A program made the position numbers and the translations under genes. A DNA stretch of 45,402 nucleotides from an uncultured Lachnospiraceae bacterium. GTDB taxonomy: Bacteria; Bacillota; Clostridia; Lachnospirales; Lachnospiraceae. The stretch covers positions 1 to 45,402 of the forward strand of contig CANDKY010000017.1 in NCBI GenBank assembly GCA_947385425.1. The letters are read 5' to 3'. Within the stretch, counting starts at the first letter, position 1. Each line of letters starts with the position of its first letter. Below are positions 1 through 8,802 of the stretch, piece by piece. The notes under the pieces are model-generated. The model had not been told where the DNA came from, ran no database searches, and saw only the letters and a list, made by a program, of their open reading frames with translations.

Positions 1-23
1 CCGCTATGCGCCCTTCATTTGGC

Positions 24-39
24 AAAGCATATATGCTTT
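24..39. repeat. 16-bp perfect palindrome after operon 1
   Basis: AAAGCATATATGCTTT is a perfect palindrome about 115 bases beyond the last gene of operon 1. It could end that transcript, but the minus-strand copy is not followed by a T-run, so a terminator role is unproven. Nothing else is evident in 1-154 except the repeat at 73-93. Confidence 0.3.
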
Positions 40-72
40 TAATCTCCCACAAATTATGACGCACATCTGCCG

Positions 73-93
73 GAAAGCATTTTTCAAACACGC
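73..93 (+). repeat. dispersed 21-bp repeat, copy 1
   Basis: The 21 bases beginning GAAAGCATTTTTC and ending AAACACGC recur exactly at 31143-31163. A 16-base part (AGAGCGTGTTTGAAAA when read on the opposite strand) recurs at 42331-42346. All copies sit at or just past gene ends, which suggests a genome-wide intergenic repeat. Confidence 0.55.
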
Positions 94-154
94 TCTAGTA
101 CTCCATCCGGTCAGAAATTATATTTCCGCTCTAACTATTCCGCACCATTACCGC

Positions 155-1537
155 CTAATAATTAATTATTAATGTCTGCATTACCTCTGCTTCCCCCTCT
201 ATCCTTGCCTCAATCTTGCATACCCCATGTTCGTCAACCGTTAAGGAAAACTCTTTATCCCCCTTAAAATCCTGTATAACCAGCGGCTCCATACCCCCCC
301 CCGGTTCCTCCGAAGCCTGGGTCAGTGTTATCCTGTATTCTATCCCTTCTTCCTTGTTGGAAGCTACATGAAAAGTACGGATCCCTTCGGAATCCCTGTA
401 ATATAATCCATAAACGGAGGGCGGCGTATTCCGCCGCTTCTCTTCATAAGAAGTATAAAAAAGCTTTTCACTTTCTGGCACTCTTTCTGAGACAACCATA
501 CTGAAAAAAGCAGTAAACATATCCGCCCCCTTATTATTCAGATGCCCTGCATCCATAAAATACTCTCCATGCTGTATATCCAAATACTCTTCCTTAATCA
601 AATTAAAATCATAAAACTCCACCCCGTATTCTCCGGCAATTTCCCTGACCTGGTCAACATAATAATCATAATGTTCTGTGCTGATAAGCTGTAATTCATC
701 TATAGGGGATACAAACAAAGTAATCGGAATCCCCCTTTCCTGGCAATAACATATTATTTTACGAAGATACCTTTCACTTTTCTCCCCCATCGGGTCTTTG
801 TCAAGAACTCTGTTTTGATTATACAGCCTCTGCCCATCTGGAAATTCCCTTGTACTGCAATAATAGCCTTGTTGTTTATATTCTTCATATCCGTTCCCAT
901 CATCATATTCAAAATAAAATTCAAAATCGGAATATTCATCTGTTCCTTTGGCTTCCATCGTCCGAATTATATAATCCCAATTACCGAGCTTTGTACGATA
1001 TCTGATGAAAGGGAAAAAAATATCCGCATACTTTTCTGTTCCCGCCAGCGACAGCATATAACTGCATTTATTGTATGAGTTTTTCATATAATCCGTATTT
1101 TTCCAATTAGCGCTTGCCCCCACATCTATCATGTCAATACCAGGGCTATAATTTACACTGCACCAATAATATAACTCTAAATATACATGAGAAAGATTAT
1201 TGTTCTTATCCGCCTCTCTCAAAAGATAATAAGAACCATTCAATGTTTGTCCGCTGGATGATAAATTGAAATTATACCGTCCATTTATATCATCCAACTG
1301 CCTGGGGTTTAAATCACAATATACATGTGATGAACCCAGATAAATATTCTCAATTTTTCCATCATCCTTATAGAAATTATGCCAGAGAATACGTTCCCAT
1401 ATATAATCAGAGGCATATATGTAATTCATCACACCTGTTATCATACAGAAAATAATTACCGCTCCTGCAATCCCTGCCGCCCTTTTCACATATCTGACAC
1501 CTTTTCCATAAAATTTCAAATCCATTTTTACAATCAC
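155..1537 (-). CDS. SGNH/DltD-like acyl-transfer partner of MBOAT
   Basis: 460 aa. One N-terminal membrane segment (about residues 22-42) is followed by an extracytoplasmic domain. A GSSH motif at 68-71 and DAGH at 329-332 match the serine block and Asp-x-x-His block of SGNH-fold esterases/transferases such as DltD and AlgX/AlgJ. These proteins work with MBOAT acyltransferases to O-acylate polysaccharides outside the membrane. It lies directly downstream of the MBOAT gene, which supports that pairing, and it is the last gene of operon 1. The start is GTG (1537) with AAGGA upstream; an ATG at 1525 is possible. The C-terminal 90 residues look like a beta-rich appendage of unknown role. The family is inferred from motif and context. 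No counterpart occurs in operon 2. Confidence 0.75.
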   Translation of the reverse strand: MIVKMDLKFYGKGVRYVKRAAGIAGAVIIFCMITGVMNYIYASDYIWERILWHNFYKDDGKIENIYLGSSHVYCDLNPRQLDDINGRYNFNLSSSGQTLNGSYYLLREADKNNNLSHVYLELYYWCSVNYSPGIDMIDVGASANWKNTDYMKNSYNKCSYMLSLAGTEKYADIFFPFIRYRTKLGNWDYIIRTMEAKGTDEYSDFEFYFEYDDGNGYEEYKQQGYYCSTREFPDGQRLYNQNRVLDKDPMGEKSERYLRKIICYCQERGIPITLFVSPIDELQLISTEHYDYYVDQVREIAGEYGVEFYDFNLIKEEYLDIQHGEYFMDAGHLNNKGADMFTAFFSMVVSERVPESEKLFYTSYEEKRRNTPPSVYGLYYRDSEGIRTFHVASNKEEGIEYRITLTQASEEPGGGMEPLVIQDFKGDKEFSLTVDEHGVCKIEARIEGEAEVMQTLIINY

Positions 1538-1640
1538 GTCCCATCCTTTTCTCCTTTATTATTTAATCCAATTAATCATATGCCCGCCGATATACTCTCT
1601 CCGACAAACATAAAGGTATCCCGGATATATATAAAAAACA

Positions 1641-3206
1641 TCAGAACTGAAAATAAATAAACTGCTGCACGTCATATAATTCCCCATAACAGCCATACAA
1701 TAAGATGGAAAACAGCAGCATCATAATTACCATGACACGGAACCACCATCCCTGCCCCAGGAACAATGCCGACACATCTTTCCCTTTGTATTTCTGGTAA
1801 TCGACAATAAACAATACCAATATGGAGAAAAGCAAAACATTCATATAGTTTCTCTCCACACCCAGGCCGTATAAAGAACCGTCAAAGAGAATCGTCCAGT
1901 TGTTGGCGCTGAACATATTCTTCAATATTTCAAATGATTTCCTCAATGTTCCGGCACGGAAAAACAGCCAGCTGCATGTTACCAGAAAAAAAGTTGACAA
2001 TGTCCTGAACAAACGCCTGCTGAAACGATCCACTGCCCCCGCAGTAATGCATATTCCTTCTGAAAACCTTCCCCTAAAAACTTTGCATGCAAACTTTACA
2101 GCAAAACGTCTGGCTCCCATGGCAGCATCCGACGCAACCTGATATGCCCCATTTAGGAATCCCCATACTACATAAGACAGTGCCGCACCATGCCACAATC
2201 CGCTCACGCCGAATACCGAAAGAAGATTGCATGCTTTCCGTACCTGCCCTTTCCTATTGCCGCCAAGGGGGATATACATATAATCCCGGAACCAGCCGGA
2301 AAGAGAAATGTGCCATCTGCGCCAGAATTCTTTTACACTCCCGGCATAGTAAGGAGCATTAAAATTGTCCATAAGCCGGATGCCCATAAGCAGTGCCGAC
2401 CCCCTCGCAATTGTAGAATAGCCATAAAAATCACAGTATATCTGGATGGCAAAAAAGCACGTCGCAGCGGCAACATAAAATCCCGGATAAGCCGCACTGT
2501 CCTTATACACTGTATCAACAATAATTGCAGCCCTGTCCGCAACCACCATTTTTAAGAACATCCCGTACAGAATAATGAGAAACCCTCTCCTAAAATTCTC
2601 ATATTCAAACGAATGCGGCTCATACAATTGTATAAGGAGATTTTTTGAACGTTCAATCGGCCCTGCGACAAGCTGCGGAAAGAAAGATACGAAAAGTGCA
2701 TACCGTAAAAAATTTCTTTCCGCACGCATTTCACCGCGGTACACATCAATCAGATATCCCAATGCCTGCAGGATATAAAACGAAATACCTACCGGCAGTA
2801 TAACATCATGCCCCCATTTTATTTCGCTTAAATGTACATTCCGAAGTATACTGTTTAAATGATAAAGTATAAAATTAAAATACTTAAAATAACCAAGCAC
2901 ACACAAATTTAATAAAATGCAGGAAGCAAGACACAGCCTCTTTCTTCTCCTGATCCCCGGCAGCACAGCTTCATTACCGCCCATACATTCTTCTTCTGCT
3001 TTCCGCAGCCGGCCGATAGCCCTCCCTGTGATATAAGTAAGAAGTGTACATGAAAAAAGCAGGATAACATACTGTGAATTCCACTGCATATAGAAATAAT
3101 AGCTTACGGCAAATAACCATATGTAACGTACTTTTTTGGGCAATAAATAATATACCAGGACTACAAAAAATAAAAATAAAATATATTGTACAGTATTAAA
3201 CAACAT
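1641..3206 (-). CDS. MBOAT O-acyltransferase (AlgI/DltB-like)
   Basis: 521 aa polytopic membrane protein from the ATG at 3206 (GGAAG eight bases upstream; a TTG five codons earlier is less likely). It has the family landmarks: RRWHISLSGWFRDY with a His at about 299, and SGLWHGA with the invariant catalytic His at about 339. Length and topology match AlgI/DltB-type MBOAT proteins, which pass an acyl group, usually acetyl, across the membrane to a surface glycan. The SGNH protein downstream is the expected partner. It is specific to operon 1, so the two polymers probably differ in acylation. The acyl donor and the acceptor sugar cannot be read from sequence. Confidence 0.9.
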   Translation of the reverse strand: MLFNTVQYILFLFFVVLVYYLLPKKVRYIWLFAVSYYFYMQWNSQYVILLFSCTLLTYITGRAIGRLRKAEEECMGGNEAVLPGIRRRKRLCLASCILLNLCVLGYFKYFNFILYHLNSILRNVHLSEIKWGHDVILPVGISFYILQALGYLIDVYRGEMRAERNFLRYALFVSFFPQLVAGPIERSKNLLIQLYEPHSFEYENFRRGFLIILYGMFLKMVVADRAAIIVDTVYKDSAAYPGFYVAAATCFFAIQIYCDFYGYSTIARGSALLMGIRLMDNFNAPYYAGSVKEFWRRWHISLSGWFRDYMYIPLGGNRKGQVRKACNLLSVFGVSGLWHGAALSYVVWGFLNGAYQVASDAAMGARRFAVKFACKVFRGRFSEGICITAGAVDRFSRRLFRTLSTFFLVTCSWLFFRAGTLRKSFEILKNMFSANNWTILFDGSLYGLGVERNYMNVLLFSILVLFIVDYQKYKGKDVSALFLGQGWWFRVMVIMMLLFSILLYGCYGELYDVQQFIYFQF

Positions 3207-3244
3207 AGCTTTCACTTCCAAAATAATATAAGTATTTTTTCATC

Positions 3245-4156
3245 TTAATCCCGAAGGATTTCATCAAGCAGACTATTTCCTCTTTCTGTCCTTTGGGAAA
3301 ATATAGGCCCTAGGGCGAATTGCGACTGAACAATTCCCGGACAGTCTGAATTATACTCTATACATCGGATATTCTCATTAACATCCAATGTAAAATCCCA
3401 TCCTATCATCTTGTGATGAGGATACTTTATATGCTCTTTCTGGGCAAATTCCTTCATTTTCATATAGTGCAAAATTCTGCCCTCTATCCTTTTCCCTCTC
3501 ACATCATCATATACAAACCCGTTGTCACAATCAATTGCCCGGCTTCCAAGCCATCCGTTTTCATCGATAGGAATAATAAGAGGATACTGCCCGCCCTGAG
3601 ATGTATGATCGCAAAAACCTCCCGATACTCCAACCCTCAAAATCCCTCCCATAATATAAACCTTCCCTTTCCAAAGCAGAGATGTTATTCTGATAATATT
3701 TACGGAAGAAGCATTATAATATGCAAGGCTTTCATGCTGCTTCATTACTTCCTGGATAATATAATCCCTGCGCAAGAAAGCCATATGGCTGATGTAATTC
3801 CCTCTATTTACCACCTGTACATTCTTTCCATGCCCGGCTCCCAATGACCCTTTGAATACCAGTCTGGGATATAAACCGCATAATGATATTGCTTCATCCT
3901 CAGATATATGAGTGAAATGCTTATCATAAAACTCTCCTTCTACATTGCGCATAATAATATTAGGGAACACATCATACCGGACGAAAATATCCTGGTAATT
4001 TTTATCCGTAAATATAGTATCCGTATGAAACATTCCTGAATCCGTATAATTCACGGCATTCAGCCTGGGTAATATCTGCGTCTGATAAGATGCAAGTTCT
4101 ATTCGGCGTTTTAGTTTTCTTGCCCCTTTTATACAATATTTTATCTGCCGTTTCAT
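3245..4156 (-). CDS. sugar-transfer-associated ATP-grasp protein
   Basis: About 303 aa. It resembles the 'sugar-transfer associated ATP-grasp' family: a basic N-terminal helix, a central LVFKGSLGAGHGKNVQVV strand-loop that resembles the ATP-grasp nucleotide loop, and a C-terminal GWDFTLDVN...CIEYNSDCPG block carrying acidic metal-binding residues. Such proteins occur in capsule and exopolysaccharide clusters and are thought to ligate an amino acid or other carboxylate to a sugar; no substrate is firmly known. I prefer the ATG at 4156, with AAAGGGA five bases upstream, over a GTG at 4171 that would overlap the flippase stop. It is co-transcribed with the flippase and absent from operon 2. Confidence 0.7.
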   Translation of the reverse strand: MKRQIKYCIKGARKLKRRIELASYQTQILPRLNAVNYTDSGMFHTDTIFTDKNYQDIFVRYDVFPNIIMRNVEGEFYDKHFTHISEDEAISLCGLYPRLVFKGSLGAGHGKNVQVVNRGNYISHMAFLRRDYIIQEVMKQHESLAYYNASSVNIIRITSLLWKGKVYIMGGILRVGVSGGFCDHTSQGGQYPLIIPIDENGWLGSRAIDCDNGFVYDDVRGKRIEGRILHYMKMKEFAQKEHIKYPHHKMIGWDFTLDVNENIRCIEYNSDCPGIVQSQFALGPIFSQRTERGNSLLDEILRD

Positions 4157-4167
4157 TTTTATCCCTT

Positions 4168-5694
4168 TCACCTTTCCAATATTTTTCTTACATTTCCTAT
4201 GCTTTGATTATATATTTTTGACTTTCTATAGATTAGCACATAACCTATATTTGGAAGAAATATACACAAAACCATCCGTAGCAAAAAACTCCCTAATATA
4301 TGACAATCCGGAAGCATTAAGCAGAGACTATATGTTACAGCACATAAAAACAATGTAACAAGGAAATATTTTAAATGATAATAATAATATTCCTTCAATC
4401 TCGTCAATTGAAAATAGTGTTTAAAGGTTATTCTTATTCCCCAAATAAAATTGCACATGAATATTGTTATAATTGTTGCAATAATAATTCCGTATATACC
4501 CAGAAACTTCCCAAGTACAAAATTCAAGACAAGATTAATCGTTATCTCCAGCATAGAAACATACCTTCTATACCACCATAAACCGTTAGCGCTCGAATAA
4601 ATAGTTATCATATCGCCAGTCATCAATAAATAGAAATATATGCAGAAGAGAGCTATAACTGGCATGGGGAACATCATCCCCTCCCCCATCCACAATTCCA
4701 TAAACGGCTGATACAAACAGAAAAGACAAATTGTACACCATCCCGCTATCCACATATAAATGAAGTTCAGCATCTTGAGTTCTGTAAAATTTTCTTCGAC
4801 ACTTTTCGTAACAACATGATTTCCCACACCTCCGGAAAAGGAAGATGAAATAACCGAAAGCATTGTACAGACAGCCTGCATAATATAATAATAATTATTA
4901 TACACGGCCGTCACCGTAAGCCCTAAAAACATAGAGACAAATATACTGTCAAACGCATTCCTGGATACCATGCATACTTTGCTTAAAAAAGCTCCGCCGA
5001 TGCGCTTTTTAATATCATTAACCAAGTTTACAGACAGGATCCCTTCAGCCCGGTACTGCGGGAACATTTTCCTTACCATATATGCAATACGCAGATTATT
5101 GGCAATAGTAAAAACAGGCATCATCAGGGTAAACAAATAATAATCCTGAAAAACATACAGCATTACAATCTGTGAGCCATTCAGCAGCAAAGTAATCATC
5201 ATATTTGTGCTGCTGTTAATATCCTCACGCTGGTATACAACAAGCAATGACGACATATAGGCATACATAAAGTAGCTGACAGAAGTATTAAAAAGATAAA
5301 TCAAATATAAGAGAATAAGGTTCAGCCCTTCCGGATATGTCCCGCTAATCAGATACGACAAAAAAGGCAGTAATGCCATACCGACTACAAGAATAACAAT
5401 CCCAATGCCGCGGTACACCCTTTTATAAAAATTTAATAATGCACATACAGTCCCTGTGTCATTCTCTGCAACAGGCCGGTACATATGATAAACAACTGCC
5501 GTTCCAACCCCAAGCTCTGAAAGGCTCAATATTGAAATAATAGAAGCAAACAGACTGTTTAACCCTAAATATTCCGCGCCCAACACAGCCTGTATAATAG
5601 TCCTGGTCGCAAAAGGACAGAGTATATGCACCAATTTATTCACAACGCCAAATATAATATTCCTTTTGGCATTTTTCATTACATCCAAATTCAT
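4168..5694 (-). CDS. Wzx-like oligosaccharide flippase, operon 1
   Basis: 508 aa, with 12-14 predicted hydrophobic segments throughout and the general pattern of polysaccharide-biosynthesis (MATE/MVF superfamily) transporters. It would move the undecaprenyl-linked repeat unit to the outer face of the membrane. It is a close paralogue of the protein at 19754-21280: both begin MNLDVMKNAKRNII and stay alignable to the end. The gene here is visibly more AT-rich than its paralogue. It starts 17 bases after the TupA-like gene ends, with only a weak ribosome-binding site, so it is probably translated by coupling. Confidence 0.88.
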   Translation of the reverse strand: MNLDVMKNAKRNIIFGVVNKLVHILCPFATRTIIQAVLGAEYLGLNSLFASIISILSLSELGVGTAVVYHMYRPVAENDTGTVCALLNFYKRVYRGIGIVILVVGMALLPFLSYLISGTYPEGLNLILLYLIYLFNTSVSYFMYAYMSSLLVVYQREDINSSTNMMITLLLNGSQIVMLYVFQDYYLFTLMMPVFTIANNLRIAYMVRKMFPQYRAEGILSVNLVNDIKKRIGGAFLSKVCMVSRNAFDSIFVSMFLGLTVTAVYNNYYYIMQAVCTMLSVISSSFSGGVGNHVVTKSVEENFTELKMLNFIYMWIAGWCTICLFCLYQPFMELWMGEGMMFPMPVIALFCIYFYLLMTGDMITIYSSANGLWWYRRYVSMLEITINLVLNFVLGKFLGIYGIIIATIITIFMCNFIWGIRITFKHYFQLTRLKEYYYYHLKYFLVTLFLCAVTYSLCLMLPDCHILGSFLLRMVLCIFLPNIGYVLIYRKSKIYNQSIGNVRKILER

Positions 5695-5711
5695 ATGCCC
5701 GTACCAACCTA

Positions 5712-6698
5712 CTACATAAAATGCCGTTTCTTTTCAGATAAATTTATTTTACCCCCAAGCATCCAGTCCGTTCCCGGAGGACTCCAACTGTCCATCCCGG
5801 AAGCCGGGGTAAATGTCATCTCTCCAAATTTAATATCCCCATTATCCAACTCATATAAATCAACCCTCACATAAACAAAACCTTTGCTTAATATGCCTGC
5901 TATCCACAGCATCTCCTGAAGCTTATCCGGCTTCTTCCGCCCGTTCCCATAGCGCGGATATGTATAAGTAAATGGCTGTAATATCCACTCTGTATCATAA
6001 AATGCTTCCTGCGCACGATGTGTCTTTAAATCCCTGTCGCCAATCACCTGTATATACTCCGGCTTCCCGCCAAAACAATGGATCTTATAATCGTATAAGT
6101 TTCCGCCTTCATTCTCGATATACTGCTCCGCTATGATTTTAGGGCGGATATTCAAATACTGCATTTCGAACCCGCCCAAAAAAGCAAAATTTAAAGACAT
6201 CCAATAATTAAACTTTTCTTTTGTCTCCTTCCAGTCTGTCTCCTCCTTATCCTTCACTATAGCATTACACCCGCTCCCATGGTTTGTTTTCAGGACAAAT
6301 GATTCCGGAAGCTCCGAAATATCAATATCTTCAAAATTATTCCACACACCTAATAATGGTATCAAATATTGTTCTCCGATTTTTTCTTCTATCCACCTCC
6401 TCACAAGGTACTTATCCGCCAGTTCCGTTTTTATCGGAGTGGCATCATACAGCTTCAGCCATTGGATTTTTTCATTAAAAGTTACCGGATTATCCAAGTT
6501 TAATTTTCTGCCGGTTTTTAGTCCATAAATTTTAACAAGTTCTTCCCCATATTTTTCTGAATCCGTTTCTTTTGATTTTCTATATAGAAAGTCCCCGGCA
6601 TCCTTCTTCCCCAGTATTTTGTCCATAATTCTCAACCAGACAAAATACAATCCTCCATATGCATAGGAATAAAATAACTTAGAGATCCCCTTTTTCAT
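5712..6698 (-). CDS. TupA-like ATP-grasp protein
   Basis: 328 aa from the ATG at 6698, preceded by AAGGAGG; it overlaps the end of the polymerase gene by 20 bases. NPVTFNEKIQWLKLYD near residue 60, FVLKTNHGSG (the glycine-rich ATP loop) and a C-terminal FGEMTFTPASG block are typical of the TupA-like ATP-grasp family. TupA was named from teichuronopeptide synthesis in an alkaliphilic Bacillus, so amide or peptide decoration of a glycan is a reasonable guess. Many homologues are annotated only as putative glycosyltransferases. The gene is specific to operon 1, and the substrate is unknown. Confidence 0.8.
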   Translation of the reverse strand: MKKGISKLFYSYAYGGLYFVWLRIMDKILGKKDAGDFLYRKSKETDSEKYGEELVKIYGLKTGRKLNLDNPVTFNEKIQWLKLYDATPIKTELADKYLVRRWIEEKIGEQYLIPLLGVWNNFEDIDISELPESFVLKTNHGSGCNAIVKDKEETDWKETKEKFNYWMSLNFAFLGGFEMQYLNIRPKIIAEQYIENEGGNLYDYKIHCFGGKPEYIQVIGDRDLKTHRAQEAFYDTEWILQPFTYTYPRYGNGRKKPDKLQEMLWIAGILSKGFVYVRVDLYELDNGDIKFGEMTFTPASGMDSWSPPGTDWMLGGKINLSEKKRHFM

Positions 6699-7893
6699 AT
6701 ACAGCCCTCTCCTCCTTCTTATACAGCAAATCAGCAAAGGCAATCAGAAAAATATTATGCGCCAAAACAAATAAACCATTTTCCATAACTCCATACAGCG
6801 CATAAAGGAACAGAATAATTGCAAGGATATATTTCTTTCGTGCTGCGGCATATTTTATCATCCACAAATATGCCGCAGAAAAAAGGATAAAAACCAATAT
6901 CCCATATCTCAGCAAAATACAAAGATATGCATTATCAAGCCATAACCTCTCTGTAATTCCGGCCAATGCCCTTTCCTCTTCTGACACATACACCATTTGC
7001 CCAAAAAATGAAACTCCATGTATCTCCCATACTCTATGTCCTAATGAAAATCTTGCGGATGCCCACCGGTCTATCCCTGATAATGCAGAATATTTATGTA
7101 TATCAATATATGATAAAATAATGCTGAAAACATTCATGAACAGCGCGCCAATCCACAAAATTACCATATATATTTTCACCATAACCTGCTTATATTTTAT
7201 TATATATTTATAAATGCTTAATACCACTAACAGCATCAGCAAACATATACATGCCGTCTGGGAATTCGGCACTGTATAAACAAATATAATTGCAGCAATA
7301 ATAAATATATAATTCAGTATATTGTTTTTTTCTTTGTTAATATAGCAATAGCATACTGCCAATTGAAAAATACTCAGCCCTAATTGATTAGGATGCGAAA
7401 ATCCCATAGAAGAACGTTCCAGTCCCCGCATAACGACTACATTATCTTCCAACCATCCCATCATGTATGAAATACATACTAACGGAATAGCTATTATCAA
7501 TATTTTAAACACTGTCCGTACCATTCTGTCCATACTTTCATTTTTAGATGCTACAATGAACATCCATGCTGAAAGCATCGTTCTGTGCCCCGATAAAAGA
7601 GTAGCCACAGCAACAGGTATAGTAATGCATGTTATTATAATTAATTCTCTTTTTTCAAAGGATGGCAGCAGAAGCATGATTTGTACCATCAACAAGACAA
7701 AAACAGACAAACTTACCAGACTATTCAAAGTTCCCGCCGGGATTCCGAAAAAGGTTTTTAAGGTAGTATTAAATATGATATCTGTCAAATACCAGAAAAT
7801 AAATATATATAGATATAGATTTGGGAATCTTAAATTCATTTCTGAAATATATTTTCTTAAATATGCAATACATTTAAAAAGCTTTATTTTCAT
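6679..7893 (-). CDS. Wzy-like O-antigen polymerase, operon 1
   Basis: 404 aa with about ten hydrophobic segments and a large extracytoplasmic loop in the C-terminal half, as in Wzy/WaaL family proteins. A GFSHPNQLG motif before a transmembrane helix and PNSQTACICLL after it are shared with the paralogue at 21298 (GFAHPNTLG, PNSQTVCICLL). It would polymerise the flipped repeat units. The ATG at 7893 has AGGA six bases upstream; a GTG at 7911, abutting the GT2 stop, is the alternative. Polymerase and flippase in one operon indicate Wzx/Wzy-dependent assembly. Confidence 0.82.
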   Translation of the reverse strand: MKIKLFKCIAYLRKYISEMNLRFPNLYLYIFIFWYLTDIIFNTTLKTFFGIPAGTLNSLVSLSVFVLLMVQIMLLLPSFEKRELIIITCITIPVAVATLLSGHRTMLSAWMFIVASKNESMDRMVRTVFKILIIAIPLVCISYMMGWLEDNVVVMRGLERSSMGFSHPNQLGLSIFQLAVCYCYINKEKNNILNYIFIIAAIIFVYTVPNSQTACICLLMLLVVLSIYKYIIKYKQVMVKIYMVILWIGALFMNVFSIILSYIDIHKYSALSGIDRWASARFSLGHRVWEIHGVSFFGQMVYVSEEERALAGITERLWLDNAYLCILLRYGILVFILFSAAYLWMIKYAAARKKYILAIILFLYALYGVMENGLFVLAHNIFLIAFADLLYKKEERAVYEKGDL

Positions 7894-7911
7894 ATCGTAT
7901 CCTGCTTTCAC

Positions 7912-8796
7912 CTATCTCCATTTCCGTAAACTGATTCTCCCTGAACAATCCTTTTCCCATGTAATATTTAATATCAATAAAAGAGACTTAATAAGGACTT
8001 TTGTACTTTTACAGTATTTAAATGCCATATCTTGCATAGCTTTTCTAAGCTCTTTATCTCCTCCATCCAACTGTCTTACACTGCTGATTAATAAATCAGC
8101 TATTTCATATGCTGTTTTTCTACCTTCTTTTTTCAACTCCGGATGGATCTCCAATATAATTTCGCATGCCTGAAGCAGTTTTTCCGGAGATGCACTAATG
8201 GCGTCGTCACTGTCATAATAATCAACTAATACCTTATCCTCACAATATATTGTATATCTTTCATGTATCCTGTATAAAATTTCACAATCCTGAAGACGCG
8301 GCAAACGCTCATCAAATGAAATCTCCTTAAAAATAGACGATTTCCCGAATATAACCTGAGTCCCTATTTTTAACACACTTCCTTTTTCACTGACGAATCC
8401 TTCTTTCTGCCTCAAATAATCTTTGTATATTCCGCTTTTTTTAATAATATTCCTCTTACAGAAAACCACATCCGCATTGGTTATTTGAATTACTTTAAGC
8501 TGCTTTTCCAACTTATCCCTATGCCATATATCATCACTATCCTGAAATGCAATATACTCCCCTTTTGCTGATATAATACCGATATTTCTTGCTGCGCATG
8601 CACCTTTGTTCTCTGTATTCTTTATGTATCTTAATCTTTCATCCCGTATCCCTTGTACAATTTCACCCGTATTATCAGAAGAACCGTCATCAATAACAAT
8701 CACCTCTATGTCCGAGTAAGTTTGATTCAAGACACTGCCAATAGCCCTCTCAATGGTTGCAGCACGATTGTATGTTGGGAGAATGACTGAAATCAT
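7912..8796 (-). CDS. family 2 glycosyltransferase, operon 1
   Basis: 294 aa GT-A enzyme. It opens SVILPTYNRA and has the nucleotide-binding DDGSSDNT (36-43), GACAARN (66-71) and a metal-binding DSDD (86-89). It would add one sugar to the growing lipid-linked oligosaccharide at the cytosolic face. The ribosome-binding site AAAGGAG, nine bases before the ATG, overlaps the stop of the upstream GT4 gene, indicating translational coupling. The paralogue at 22508-23380 has lost the middle Asp of DSDD. The donor sugar is not predictable. Confidence 0.92.
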   Translation of the reverse strand: MISVILPTYNRAATIERAIGSVLNQTYSDIEVIVIDDGSSDNTGEIVQGIRDERLRYIKNTENKGACAARNIGIISAKGEYIAFQDSDDIWHRDKLEKQLKVIQITNADVVFCKRNIIKKSGIYKDYLRQKEGFVSEKGSVLKIGTQVIFGKSSIFKEISFDERLPRLQDCEILYRIHERYTIYCEDKVLVDYYDSDDAISASPEKLLQACEIILEIHPELKKEGRKTAYEIADLLISSVRQLDGGDKELRKAMQDMAFKYCKSTKVLIKSLLLILNITWEKDCSGRISLRKWR

Positions 8797-8802
8797 ATTA
8801 CT

